In this document: positions 7,038-17,585 of the stretch, piece after piece
Position numbering within the stretch: the stretch's first letter is position 1
Layout of the letters: every line of letters begins with the position of its first letter
NCBI GenBank assembly: GCA_913062815.1
Contig: CAJXWZ010000028.1
Span: 1-63,103, forward strand
Length of the DNA: 63,103 nt
Direction of reading: 5' to 3'
From: an uncultured Colwellia sp.
GTDB taxonomy: Bacteria > Pseudomonadota > Gammaproteobacteria > Enterobacterales > Alteromonadaceae
Notes under the pieces: model-generated
Seen by the model: only the letters and a program-made list of their open reading frames with translations
Told to the model about the DNA's origin: nothing
Database searches by the model: none
Position numbers and translations under genes: made by a program

Positions 7038-8462
7038 TTAGAAACCAAACAGACTCACTGCAAAGAATTTCTGTGCAACCGTATTGATGAAAATAACAAG
7101 TACGATTGCAGGAATAAATGTACCTAATGAAAAATTAACGTACTTTTCTACCCAAGAGCCAACATAGCCTTCATTACCAATACTTAAGTGCTCAGATAGA
7201 TTCTTTTTCTTCCAACGATAGCTAACAAACACACATAATAAGAAGCCATTTAACGGCAAAATAGTGTCGTAGAAAACATCATAAACAATGTCGAAGAACG
7301 ACTTAGTACCACCAGCATAAGAAGTAAATTCAGTAAAGAAATTCACCATGCCAAAAGAAAGTGTGGCAAAAATAGTTAGAATACCAGCGGTCATCAATAA
7401 AATAGAGAGTGCTTTTTTACGACTATGACCTTTTTCAGTAACCAAATAAGATACTGGTACTTCCATAATGGAAACGAGCGATGTAATGGCGGCAAAAAAT
7501 ACTAAAGTAAAAAAGAAAACCGCAACAGCACTTGCACCGACATAACCAATAGATGTTTGTAAAGCTAAGAATATTTTAGGTAAAAAGGTAAATATTAACG
7601 ATACCGAACTATCGCTCAATTCACTTGGGTTTACATTAGGATTGAATGAAAATACTGCCGGTAGAATCATTAAACCGGCAATAAAAGCAACTCCGGTGTC
7701 AGTTATTGCAACTAATTTAGCCGAATTAGGAATATTGGTTTGCTTATCAATATAGGAGCCATAAGTAATTAAAATTCCCATCCCTAAAGAAAGCGAGAAA
7801 AAAGCTTGAGATAATGCGCCATTAACAACACTCGGGGTAATTTTACTAAAATCTGGAATTAAGAAAAACTCAACGCCAGCTAAGGCGTTATCTAACGTTA
7901 AAACGAAGATAACCATAATAATTAGCATAACAAACAAAGTTGGCATTAATGTTTTAGCTGCTTTCTCTATACCATCTTTAACGCCAGCCACTAATATAAA
8001 GTTTACAATAGCGGCAACCACAGCCATAGCGACGAATAAGTATGGACTATTTATAAACTCACCAAAACCTGCACCGCTGGCTAAATAATCTAAATTTCCA
8101 GACAGAGTTAGCACAATATAACCGAAAATCCATACAGTAATAACCATATAAAATACTGCGATCATAAAGGGTGTTAGCACGCCTAACAAACCCGCTGCTC
8201 CCCATATTGTACTATTACCACTTAATGTTTTGTACGCCCCCACAGGCTCTTTTGCCGTTTTTCGGCCTACCGCCATTTCGGCAATCATTACAGGAAGACA
8301 AATTAAAAAAACAAACACTGCATACATTAGTAAGAATGCACCACCGCCATTTTTAGCGGCATTAACCGGAAACCCAACTAAATTACCAATACCAACAGCA
8401 GACCCTGCTGCTGCGAGAATAAAACCTAAACGGGAGCTAAAATGCTCTCTAGATGCGCTCAT
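7038..8462 (-). CDS. Sodium-dependent transporter, NSS (SNF) family
   Basis: A 474-residue inner-membrane protein with about 12 hydrophobic segments. It opens with the family signature SRLGFILAAAGSAVGIGNLV and GFP, where TM1 is unwound around the sodium and substrate sites; the later SLGMGILITYGSY segment corresponds to TM6-7. Family members (LeuT, TnaT) import amino acids or similar solutes with sodium, which fits a marine cell; the substrate cannot be read from sequence. A strong terminator follows. The upstream 200 bases carry a small hairpin at 8521-8544 but no recognised riboswitch. Confidence 0.92.
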   Translation of the reverse strand: MSASREHFSSRLGFILAAAGSAVGIGNLVGFPVNAAKNGGGAFLLMYAVFVFLICLPVMIAEMAVGRKTAKEPVGAYKTLSGNSTIWGAAGLLGVLTPFMIAVFYMVITVWIFGYIVLTLSGNLDYLASGAGFGEFINSPYLFVAMAVVAAIVNFILVAGVKDGIEKAAKTLMPTLFVMLIIMVIFVLTLDNALAGVEFFLIPDFSKITPSVVNGALSQAFFSLSLGMGILITYGSYIDKQTNIPNSAKLVAITDTGVAFIAGLMILPAVFSFNPNVNPSELSDSSVSLIFTFLPKIFLALQTSIGYVGASAVAVFFFTLVFFAAITSLVSIMEVPVSYLVTEKGHSRKKALSILLMTAGILTIFATLSFGMVNFFTEFTSYAGGTKSFFDIVYDVFYDTILPLNGFLLCVFVSYRWKKKNLSEHLSIGNEGYVGSWVEKYVNFSLGTFIPAIVLVIFINTVAQKFFAVSLFGF

Positions 8463-8664
8463 AACCTTCCTTCACTTATTCTTATTTGTATACTTATTAT
8501 AATTTTAAATTATGCTACTTAAAGGTTTTTGCAATCTAACCTTTTTTATTTAAGCCGCTTGATGCTAGCAAGCTTTTTTCACCTTGTCTTCTGTAAACTC
8601 AGTTTAAAAAAACTACGAAGTGTATAGTATTTTGTCCACTACACTTTTTATAATGCTTATACCT

Positions 8665-9507
8665 TTATTTACTGAACAGTTTTGGATTCATTACGGTTAA
8701 AATAGCTATCGCATCATCTGCTGAAATTTCAATTACTTGCTCAATATCTTCTTTAGTCAATTTTAAACTTTGGCATAACGACTCATCAATAATTTCATCA
8801 TATTCGAAGTTTTCTTCATGACTGTCTAATAATGCTAGCCTAGAGGCTAAGTTCAAAACCTTAACGTCATTATTAATTTGATTGCTCTGTGCTTGATTAA
8901 AATGACGAATAGGGATAATGATTTTTTCTGGAATTTGCCAAATTTTTAGCAGCTCTGCAGATATATCCGTGTAAGTGTAACCTAAGGCAGACTCCTGTAG
9001 AGACCAAGGTAAATTCTCATCATTGTATTTTTCACATTGCTGAGCGAGTTCAGGGGTGATTTTTGCCACGATAAGTTCACCAAAGTTCTGTAATAAACCA
9101 GCAACGAAAAGCCGTTCAATATCTTTAATGCCCGCTTTTATTGCCAAATTTTTACTCACTAAACCACAGTAAATACTCATTCGCCAAAACCTTTTTAGAT
9201 CAATAGCTTGGTTTTCAAAGTGTTTAAACGCAGAAGCAGCTACATCCACTAACATCATATTATAAATTGCTTGAGTACCAATAATAGTGATGGCCTTAGA
9301 TATAGTGCTGATCTCACCAGGAAAGCGATAAATAGCACTATTGGCAATTTGTAGTAATCGAGAAGTCATAGACGGATCAACACCGATGACATCAGCAAAA
9401 TCACTGATAGCAGAGTCTTCATCATCCATTAAAGCTTTCACTTTAAAGCAGGCGTCAGGCAAAGCAAAAGAACCATTCGCTTGTAATGCATATTCATGTG
9501 CGTTCAT
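8665..9507 (-). CDS. HDOD-domain protein, copy 2
   Basis: A 280-residue paralogue of the gene at 1152-1997, alignable over its length without large gaps: MNAHEYALQA, DVIGVDPSMTS, TISKAITIIG and LFVAGLLQNFGELIV occupy the same positions. At residue 140 this copy has Gln where copy 1 keeps His, so the HD remnant is further degraded. It has no catalytic or receiver domain and is presumably a signalling adaptor; function unknown. Neighbours are an NSS symporter downstream and an Lrp-type regulator upstream, all leftward, but spacing is wide (about 100-200 bases) and co-transcription is uncertain. Confidence 0.85.
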   Translation of the reverse strand: MNAHEYALQANGSFALPDACFKVKALMDDEDSAISDFADVIGVDPSMTSRLLQIANSAIYRFPGEISTISKAITIIGTQAIYNMMLVDVAASAFKHFENQAIDLKRFWRMSIYCGLVSKNLAIKAGIKDIERLFVAGLLQNFGELIVAKITPELAQQCEKYNDENLPWSLQESALGYTYTDISAELLKIWQIPEKIIIPIRHFNQAQSNQINNDVKVLNLASRLALLDSHEENFEYDEIIDESLCQSLKLTKEDIEQVIEISADDAIAILTVMNPKLFSK

Positions 9508-9603
9508 AGTATTCCCTTTAGGCTAAATAGCTAATTATGAAATTAATATTATTATTGATGAAAGCCGTATAGATTACTACTCAACTTTTAATTAATACGG
9601 CCA

Positions 9604-10071
9604 TTATAAAGGAAGCCCTGTTTCTTCCTTGATATGCTCTGTAACCATGTAAGTTTGCGTTTGTGAAATAGCAGGTAAAGCCGCAATCTGTTCTAACACC
9701 AGTCGGTAACCTTCAATATCAGCAAAACGAATTTTCAGCAAATAATCATAACCACCAGCGATCAAGTGGCATTCAGCAATTTCTTTCATTTTCACCACTT
9801 CTTTTTTAAACAATTTAAAAACATCAGCCGTCGTTCTATCTAAAGTTACTTGAATAAAGGCTGTCATTGCATAATTTAATTTGCTTGCATTTAAGAAAGC
9901 ACCGTAACGCTTTATATAGCCTTCTTTCTCTAAGCGTTTCACTCTATCTAAACAGGGGCTAGCACTTAAGTTGACCTGTTTCGCTAACTCTACATTAGTA
10001 ATTCGCCCATCAGCTTGTAGCGTTTTTAAAATGGTCATATCAATACGATCTAAGGATTTTATTTTGTCCAT
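9604..10071 (-). CDS. Lrp/AsnC-family regulator, probable control of putA
   Basis: A 155-residue one-domain-plus-HTH regulator of normal Lrp length. The N-terminal winged helix-turn-helix is LDRIDMTILKTLQADGRITN through LAKQVNLSASPCLDRVKRLE; the C-terminal RAM domain, which binds amino acids and oligomerises, includes AECHLIAGGYDYLLKIRF. It sits directly downstream of putA, separated by a terminator. In alphaproteobacteria and vibrios an Lrp-like PutR next to putA activates it with proline. Because this PutA lacks its own DNA-binding domain, the same job is likely here; that is inference from position. Confidence 0.85.
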   Translation of the reverse strand: MDKIKSLDRIDMTILKTLQADGRITNVELAKQVNLSASPCLDRVKRLEKEGYIKRYGAFLNASKLNYAMTAFIQVTLDRTTADVFKLFKKEVVKMKEIAECHLIAGGYDYLLKIRFADIEGYRLVLEQIAALPAISQTQTYMVTEHIKEETGLPL

Positions 10072-10140
10072 AAAAGGAATTACCAGTATTTATACGGTTT
10101 AAAGCCAATAATGCCATAGCTTCATCAAACTTCAAGTGTA

Positions 10141-10174
10141 AAAAAAGCGAACAGCCACAAACTGTTCGCTTTTT
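10141..10174 (-). terminator. putA terminator
   Basis: A perfect inverted repeat (AAAAAGCGAACAG / CTGTTCGCTTTTT) with a 7-base loop and T-runs on both sides lies 28 bases past the putA stop and separates putA from the Lrp-type gene. Confidence 0.9.
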
Positions 10175-10201
10175 ATTAAGTAAGCTAATGAAGTTGCTTA
10201 C

Positions 10202-13200
10202 TTACTCTTCTTCTTCAACCAAAGTCATTAACGAAGTATTCCCACCTGACGCGGTCGTATCAATACTAATAGTTTTCTCAGTTAATAAACGCTGAATTAA
10301 GTTATCAAAATATTCTGAGGTGATCACTGGCAAAATGGCGCCTTGACGTTCGGATAATTTTTCACTCATGTAGTGTTTACGATCACAGTTACTGTCAACA
10401 ACTATACCTGCTAAAGCAGGATGAGCTAACATTGTTTCTAGATGACGCAACTTAGCTACTTGAAACACGCCTTCTCCTGCGCCAGTAGCAACAAACTTGT
10501 CTCTAAAAGCGAGCGCTTCTTCATAGAAAACATCTGATACCACAGCAATAACAGTATTTCCCGTGGCTAACGCTGTAACTATCGAAATAGTCCAAAAGTG
10601 GAACGTTACATTTTTATCACCGAAACAAACGATATTACCGCGATTCTCCAAATAAATAATATTAGATTCACCTGTTGGACCCGGCAATTGTTTCGGCCTT
10701 TTCAACCGCTTTTCTATTTTTATTAACTGGTTACGCGCCGTCGTTAATGTTCGATTTAAATCATCAGCTAAATCTTCAACAATATCCACATGGGCTATTT
10801 TCGCAAGTAACTGACGAACACATGAAATACGTGTATTCAACTCGGTATTACGCCACTCTTTCTCCGCATTATCAGCTTTTTCCATCAACATTTTAGCTTG
10901 TTTTTGTGCTAGTTCATCACCTGCTAATGCCACAGCTTGAGCTGCAATAAAATTAAACTGCTCTTCATCCGGTGTCGCTTTTTCTACCACCAAGCGACTT
11001 AAATAATTTGGCCCACCAGCTTTAGGTCCTGTCCCTGACAAACCGCGTCCACCAAAAGGTTGCACACCAACAATAGCACCAATCATATTTCTATTAATAT
11101 AAACATTACCTGCACGAGATAACTTTGCTAACTCAAGCGCTCGATGTTCAATTCGCGTATGAATACCCATGGTCAGGCCAAAACCAGTACCATTGATTTT
11201 TTCAATCACTTGCTCAATCTCATCGCCTTTAAATCGGACAATATGGACACAAGGCCCGAAAACTTCTTTAGTAAGCACACTGATATCAGCGATCTCATAT
11301 AAACGAGGTGCGAAGAAATAATGCCCATCTTCATCAGATATTTCACTGCCAAGTTCACATTGATATAACAGCTGGCCATTACTCTGCATGTATTCAGCAT
11401 GTGCATTTAGTGCATCGAGAGCCTTTTTGTCGATAACAGGGCCAACATCAGTGCTTAACTTGGCCGGATTTCCCACGTGCAATTCAGCTAAGGCTCCATT
11501 GAGCATAGTAATGACATTATCAGCTATATCTTCTTGTAAAAATAATACTCTTAATGCCGAGCAGCGCTGACCTGCCGATTGAAAGCCCGATGAAATAACA
11601 TCATCTACTACTTGCTCAGGCAAAGCAGTTGAATCAACAATCATACAGTTTTGGCCACCGGTTTCAGCAATGAGTGGTACTTGGTCGCCACCTCGCTCCG
11701 CCAAGGTTTGAGAAATTAGTGTTCCTGTTTCTGTAGAGCCGGTAAACATCACAGCGGCAATACGATCATCGGGTATTATTACGCTACCAACCGCACTACC
11801 ACGTGCAATCACTGCTTGGACGACATTTTCAGGCAGACCAACTGATTGCATCAATTCAATAGTGCGTAGGGCAATTAACCCTGTTTGTTCTGCTGGTTTT
11901 GCTAAAACAGTATTACCTGTGGCTATGGCGGCAGCCACCTGCCCTAAAAATATTGCTAAGGGGAAGTTCCACGGGCTAATACAAAGCACCACTCCACGCG
12001 CTTCTAGGCGATCATCATCATTAAGTTCAATTGCTCTTGCGGCATAATAGCGACAAAAATCTACTGCTTCACGTACTTCATCAATACCATCTTGCGCAAT
12101 TTTGCCGGCTTCTTTGATACACAGCGCAATAAGCTCATCCATATGGCGCTCTAGAATGTCAGCAATACGACAAAGTAATGCAGCACGGTCATTAACTGGG
12201 GTTTTTGACCACAAATCAAACGCGGTCTGCGCGTTATCGATCATCGCTAACATGTCATCATTTTCATGATGTTGATGAAAGCCAATAACTTCAGCATGAT
12301 TTGCCGGATTACTCACTGCATTACTGCCATTGGGCACATCACTTTTGTTTAGTAAATTATCAACAAACCAACTATCTAACGCCATTTTCAATTGACTTAC
12401 TTCATTGACGTCAGTTAAATCTAGTCCTTTCGAATTATCGCGACTGTCAATGTGATTATGCTCATTGTGCTTATTTTCCTCTCGATACAAATCAAGTGGC
12501 ATAATAATTTGTCTATTGTATTTATCTTTTAAGCGTTGAGTTTTCTCAACCGGATCTTCAAGCAAGGACTCAACCGGTAGCGAATCATCAACTATGGCAT
12601 TTACAAATGAGGAGTTAGCCCCATTTTCTAATAAACGACGAACTAAGTAAGCAAGTAGATCTTCATGATAACCAACAGGTGCATAGATACGACATTGAAT
12701 GCCTTCTTGTGAAACGATTTGATCATATAACGAGTCGCCCATGCCATGCAGACATTGGAACTCAAAACCTTCCTTATCATCGCCCGCAAGTTCAACAATG
12801 GTCGCAGCAGAATAAGCATTATGTGTGGCAAACTGAGGATAAATTGTATCCCTGTAATCCAACAGCTTGTTCGCACAGGCATGGTATGACACATCGGTTG
12901 ATGATTTACGGGTAAATACTGGAAAATGACTCATGCCATCTTTTTGAGCATTTTTAATTTCCGTATCCCAATAAGCCCCTTTTACCAAACGAACCATCAT
13001 GCGTCGGTTTGCTTTAAGCGTTAAATCTCTTAACCAATCAACCACAAAAATTGCTCTTTTTTGATAGGCTTGCAAGGCAATGCCAAAGCCCTGCCAATCA
13101 CCTAAGTCAGCATCAGTGAAAACTGCTTCAATAATATCGAGTGAGATATCCAAACGTTCAGACTCTTCAGCATCGACGGTTAAACCGATATTGTATTGCT

Positions 13201-14053
13201 TAGCTTGTAAACATAGCATTTTCAATTTAGGTACAATTTCAGCCATAACACGTGATTTGTGGCTAAATTCATAACGCGGATGAATTGCTGATAACTTAAC
13301 TGAAATACCCGGTACGCGGCGTGGATCATTTTTGCCTGAGCTTTGTGCCACCTTACCAATAACGTCAATAGCATCTTGATAAGACTTTAGATATCGCTCG
13401 GCGTCACTCATAGTTCGAGCCCCCTCGCCTAACATATCGTATGAATACACATAACCTATTTGTTCTTTTTCTGCTGCACGTTGCGTTGCATCAGTAATGG
13501 TTTCCCCCATCACAAACTGCTTGCCCATTATTTTCATCGCATAATTCATTGATTTGCGAATAACAGGCTCTCCTAAACGCCCAACAGTTTTCTTTAATAA
13601 ACCAAATTTGTCTTGTTTGCGTTTATCGGCATAATCAACCATAGAGCCAGTAATTAATAATCCCCATGATGAAGCATTGACAAACAAAGAGTCACTTGAG
13701 CCTAAATGTGTACTCCATTTTCCTTGAGAAATTTTATCTCTAATGAGGGCATCTTGCGTATGTTTGTCGGGTACTCGCAATAAAGCTTCTGCCAAGCACA
13801 TTAACACGACGCCTTCTTCTGAAGAGAGGGAGTATTCATTTAATAATGCATCTATAGCACCATTACCCTCTTGATCTTGACGAATTTGCAAGACCATTTT
13901 TCTTGCGCGCTCCCAGGCACGACTACGGGCACTAACATTTACCTCAGCAAAAGGTAATATATGATCAACGGCAACGTTTTCATCAATACGATAAAATTCA
14001 CGGATTTTCTGACGAATAGGGCAGTCAGTTGTTAATGAACCAGTAAAAAGCAT
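10202..14053 (-). CDS. putA: Bifunctional proline dehydrogenase / L-glutamate-gamma-semialdehyde dehydrogenase PutA
   Basis: A 1283-residue enzyme that oxidises proline to glutamate in two steps, passing electrons from FAD to the quinone pool and then to NAD+. The FAD-dependent proline dehydrogenase barrel covers roughly residues 120-440 (RRMMVRLVKGAYWDTEIK; the YAPVGYHEDLLAYLVRRLLE helix binds proline). The aldehyde dehydrogenase domain covers about 530-1010, with LIAETGGQN (general-base Glu) and SAGQRCSAL (nucleophile Cys831). A C-terminal domain of long PutAs follows. The ribbon-helix-helix DNA-binding domain of E. coli PutA is absent, so it should not repress its own gene. The ATG at 14053 is chosen over an in-frame TTG at 14059 because GAGGA lies 6 bases before it. 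Confidence 0.96.
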   Translation of the reverse strand: MLFTGSLTTDCPIRQKIREFYRIDENVAVDHILPFAEVNVSARSRAWERARKMVLQIRQDQEGNGAIDALLNEYSLSSEEGVVLMCLAEALLRVPDKHTQDALIRDKISQGKWSTHLGSSDSLFVNASSWGLLITGSMVDYADKRKQDKFGLLKKTVGRLGEPVIRKSMNYAMKIMGKQFVMGETITDATQRAAEKEQIGYVYSYDMLGEGARTMSDAERYLKSYQDAIDVIGKVAQSSGKNDPRRVPGISVKLSAIHPRYEFSHKSRVMAEIVPKLKMLCLQAKQYNIGLTVDAEESERLDISLDIIEAVFTDADLGDWQGFGIALQAYQKRAIFVVDWLRDLTLKANRRMMVRLVKGAYWDTEIKNAQKDGMSHFPVFTRKSSTDVSYHACANKLLDYRDTIYPQFATHNAYSAATIVELAGDDKEGFEFQCLHGMGDSLYDQIVSQEGIQCRIYAPVGYHEDLLAYLVRRLLENGANSSFVNAIVDDSLPVESLLEDPVEKTQRLKDKYNRQIIMPLDLYREENKHNEHNHIDSRDNSKGLDLTDVNEVSQLKMALDSWFVDNLLNKSDVPNGSNAVSNPANHAEVIGFHQHHENDDMLAMIDNAQTAFDLWSKTPVNDRAALLCRIADILERHMDELIALCIKEAGKIAQDGIDEVREAVDFCRYYAARAIELNDDDRLEARGVVLCISPWNFPLAIFLGQVAAAIATGNTVLAKPAEQTGLIALRTIELMQSVGLPENVVQAVIARGSAVGSVIIPDDRIAAVMFTGSTETGTLISQTLAERGGDQVPLIAETGGQNCMIVDSTALPEQVVDDVISSGFQSAGQRCSALRVLFLQEDIADNVITMLNGALAELHVGNPAKLSTDVGPVIDKKALDALNAHAEYMQSNGQLLYQCELGSEISDEDGHYFFAPRLYEIADISVLTKEVFGPCVHIVRFKGDEIEQVIEKINGTGFGLTMGIHTRIEHRALELAKLSRAGNVYINRNMIGAIVGVQPFGGRGLSGTGPKAGGPNYLSRLVVEKATPDEEQFNFIAAQAVALAGDELAQKQAKMLMEKADNAEKEWRNTELNTRISCVRQLLAKIAHVDIVEDLADDLNRTLTTARNQLIKIEKRLKRPKQLPGPTGESNIIYLENRGNIVCFGDKNVTFHFWTISIVTALATGNTVIAVVSDVFYEEALAFRDKFVATGAGEGVFQVAKLRHLETMLAHPALAGIVVDSNCDRKHYMSEKLSERQGAILPVITSEYFDNLIQRLLTEKTISIDTTASGGNTSLMTLVEEEE

Positions 14054-14272
14054 GGGCAATCCTCAAGGTATATCAAACATCACTATGTTAATTTAGTGAG
14101 TATAGTTAGTTTTTTAATAATTACTTTGAAGCGAATTTTATAGGTAAGACAACAGAATGTGCTGGTTAATTTCGGGATTTTGCCATTTATAATATGGAAA
14201 AAGCCATAAAACCCCCAATTATATACTGGAAATTTTATGACTTTTATTTAATATGCGTTACTGAGTTAAGGG

Positions 14273-15556
<1,284 letters not shown>

Positions 15557-15704
15557 TTACTTTCTTAATTTTTTGATTAATGGGAGGCGCAACTGCTCTA
15601 GCGCCCATAATTACTGTTCTGAAAACAGTATTACATTAATTGAACCATTGAGCAGCTTTTTTCTTAGTTAATGATTAAAGTGGATATTTACGTTAACAAC
15701 AAAG

Positions 15705-15956
15705 TTACATATTGAACAATTTATCTCGCTGCCATTGCTCCTTGGTAAAGGTTTTAACGGTTACTGCGTGGATACTGCCATCTTTAATTGCTGCAGCTAA
15801 AGGGGCAAAAACAACTTGTTGTCGCTTAACGCGCGACAAGTCTGCAAACATATCTGCAACAGCAACCACACTGCATTGTGAGCCATCAAATTTAACCTGT
15901 AATTCATCAAGCACTAACGCATCGTTAATTAACTTTTCTATTTCTACTACTTCCAA
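15705..15956 (-). CDS. ibaG: BolA-family protein IbaG
   Basis: An 83-residue BolA-fold protein. It has the family alpha-beta pattern with VKFDGSQCSVVAVADMFADL and KRQQVVFAPLAAAI, including the helix that follows the conserved loop. IbaG binds monothiol glutaredoxin-[2Fe-2S] complexes through a cysteine and histidine and affects envelope and acid-stress phenotypes. The start is TTG at 15956 with AAGGA 7-8 bases upstream; no better start is in frame. Position between mlaB and murA is the conserved one and supports the name over BolA. Confidence 0.93.
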   Translation of the reverse strand: MEVVEIEKLINDALVLDELQVKFDGSQCSVVAVADMFADLSRVKRQQVVFAPLAAAIKDGSIHAVTVKTFTKEQWQRDKLFNM

Positions 15957-15985
15957 GGGGAATTCCTTAATGTTTCTTGCTCATG

Positions 15986-16297
15986 CTAAGTACTTAAAGG
16001 TAAAAAACCTTCAACACCGCTCAAGCTTATTAGTTTGTCTAGTTTAGCAGGGACATTGCAAAATGATAGCTGGCAATTTTTCTGATAGGCTTGTTCTAAT
16101 AAACCGAAAAGCCATGCAAGCCCGGCGGTATCAATCCGAGTAACTTGTTGTAAATCTATAATCGATGATTGCTTGCTAATTAACTGTTTAATATCTTTTT
16201 TAGTAATTTGCATAACGGTATGACGTGTTAACTCACCCACCAGTAAACTACTACTCTCATTTGTATTTAAGGTTATTCTTCCAGCAAATACAGTCAC
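15986..16297 (-). CDS. mlaB: STAS-domain protein MlaB
   Basis: A 103-residue STAS domain, the cytoplasmic accessory subunit of the Mla lipid transporter. The conserved loop is seen as QQVTRIDTAGLAWLFGLLEQ, whose D-T-A-G corresponds to the D-S/T-x-G motif contacting the ATPase MlaF. MlaB stabilises MlaF in the MlaFEDB inner-membrane complex. The start is GTG at 16297, 3 bases after the mlaC stop codon, so translation is probably coupled. Confidence 0.92.
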   Translation of the reverse strand: MTVFAGRITLNTNESSSLLVGELTRHTVMQITKKDIKQLISKQSSIIDLQQVTRIDTAGLAWLFGLLEQAYQKNCQLSFCNVPAKLDKLISLSGVEGFLPLST

Positions 16298-16300
16298 AAG

Positions 16301-17026
16301 TTAGCCTGCTTTATTATGAATTGATTTATTTTTAAAAACGATATTACGCGCGCTTTTCTTTTTTAATAATTCAGTGACATAAGGTAGACCTTTTTGACGA
16401 ATCACACTACTGAGTTCAGCTTGTTTACTGTCTAATAAGCTAACTCCTTCTGCAATCATATCAAATGCTTTCCATTCATTGGTTTTTCTGTTTTTTCTTA
16501 CTTTAAAAGAAACATCAATATTGTCTCTGCCGGCCATAATAACACGAGTATCAACAGCCACTATTTTCTTACCATTAAAATCTTGAGCCGGAGAAAACTC
16601 AACTGGTTGATTATCATATAAAGTGAAAACTTGTGCGTAAGACGTTATTAAATACTCTCTAAATACAGGCACAAACTCTTTTCGCTCTTGTGCTGTCGTT
16701 TTCTTCAAGTGCTTACCAATTACCTTGAATGCCGAATATTTATAATTAATATATGGCATCAACTCTTCACGGACAATGTCTTTAAGAAGGTTAGGATTAA
16801 CTCGAATGGCTCGTTGCTCGTCGGCGAAACGTTTAAAGGTTTTGCCTGCAACTGTTTTGATCATAAAATAAGGGTCTTTTTTATCTACATAGTTTCTTTC
16901 AGTTGTTGATTGGTCGGTAGTTAGTTTTCCAGCTGAATTGGCAAAAACTTGACTCGCACTGATAGAGCATAGCAACGCTAGTGCAATTAAAGCCAACCGA
17001 TTAATTTTTATCAAATGCATACTCAT
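16301..17026 (-). CDS. mlaC: Periplasmic phospholipid-binding protein MlaC
   Basis: A 241-residue exported protein with a signal peptide (RLALIALALLCSISASQVFA). The mature part matches Tol-Tol_Ttg2/MlaC proteins: IVREELMPYINYKYSAFKVI, EFVPVFREYLITSYAQVF and a C-terminal KWKAFDMIAEGVSLLDS-like block (here EWKAFDMIAEGVSLLDS). MlaC shuttles phospholipid between the outer-membrane MlaA complex and the inner-membrane MlaFEDB complex. The length is slightly more than E. coli (211) owing to a basic tail. Start and mlaD stop overlap (TAATG). Confidence 0.95.
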   Translation of the reverse strand: MSMHLIKINRLALIALALLCSISASQVFANSAGKLTTDQSTTERNYVDKKDPYFMIKTVAGKTFKRFADEQRAIRVNPNLLKDIVREELMPYINYKYSAFKVIGKHLKKTTAQERKEFVPVFREYLITSYAQVFTLYDNQPVEFSPAQDFNGKKIVAVDTRVIMAGRDNIDVSFKVRKNRKTNEWKAFDMIAEGVSLLDSKQAELSSVIRQKGLPYVTELLKKKSARNIVFKNKSIHNKAG

Positions 17027-17499
17027 TACTCGTCACCGCTCCCTTGGCTAAATAAAAACTGCCCTATTAACTCTTCTAACACCAGTGCAGGCTTTGTATC
17101 TTCAATATAGTCATTTGGCTTTAATATTTCTAGTGAATCATCCATAAATCCAGGTTGTAAGCCGATGTATTGTTCACCTAATAAGCCCGCAGTCAAAATA
17201 GCAACAGAGGTTGCTTCAGAGAATTGATTATATTCTCGATAAATTTCCATTGTTACCACCGGTGTATAGTCTTCTTCATCAAGTGAAATATCACTGACTC
17301 GACCAACAACTACACCACCAACTTTAATCGGTGAGCGAACTTTTAACCCGCCAATATTATCAAATTTGGCAAATAAGTTATAACTTTCACCACTGCCAGC
17401 AATACCACTGTTAGCAACTTTTAGCGACAGCATAAGTAATGCTGCAATGCCTAAAGCAACAAAAAACCCAACCATTATCTCTACTTTTTTTGACATCAT
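17026..17499 (-). CDS. mlaD: MCE-domain protein MlaD
   Basis: A 157-residue inner-membrane anchored protein with one transmembrane helix (about residues 8-27, VGFFVALGIAALLMLSLKVA) and one MCE domain (about 38-117, with LKVRSPIKVGGVVVGRVSDI). It forms the hexameric periplasmic ring through which phospholipid passes in the Mla complex. Two adjacent ATG codons (17499 and 17496) could serve as start. It lies 86 bases after mlaE and touches mlaC. Confidence 0.96.
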   Translation of the reverse strand: MMSKKVEIMVGFFVALGIAALLMLSLKVANSGIAGSGESYNLFAKFDNIGGLKVRSPIKVGGVVVGRVSDISLDEEDYTPVVTMEIYREYNQFSEATSVAILTAGLLGEQYIGLQPGFMDDSLEILKPNDYIEDTKPALVLEELIGQFLFSQGSGDE

Positions 17500-17585
17500 C
17501 TCTTCACCAAACGCCTTATTACTTTGTAGGCAACAATGTGCCCATATTCATTGCAAGCATAAATGCTCACCGACTAAAACTAATA

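Noticed and set aside
8230..8502. Antisense open frames of 60-90 codons opposite the NSS symporter (and similar ones opposite other genes)
   Set aside because: They lie wholly on the opposite strand of a convincing conserved gene, have no ribosome binding site or recognisable protein pattern, and are shadows of its codon bias.
8521..8544. AAAGGTT / AACCTTT hairpin with T-run upstream of the NSS symporter as a terminator or riboswitch
   Set aside because: The T-run is on the plus strand where no gene ends, and the sequence matches no riboswitch core I know; it may only be a leader hairpin.
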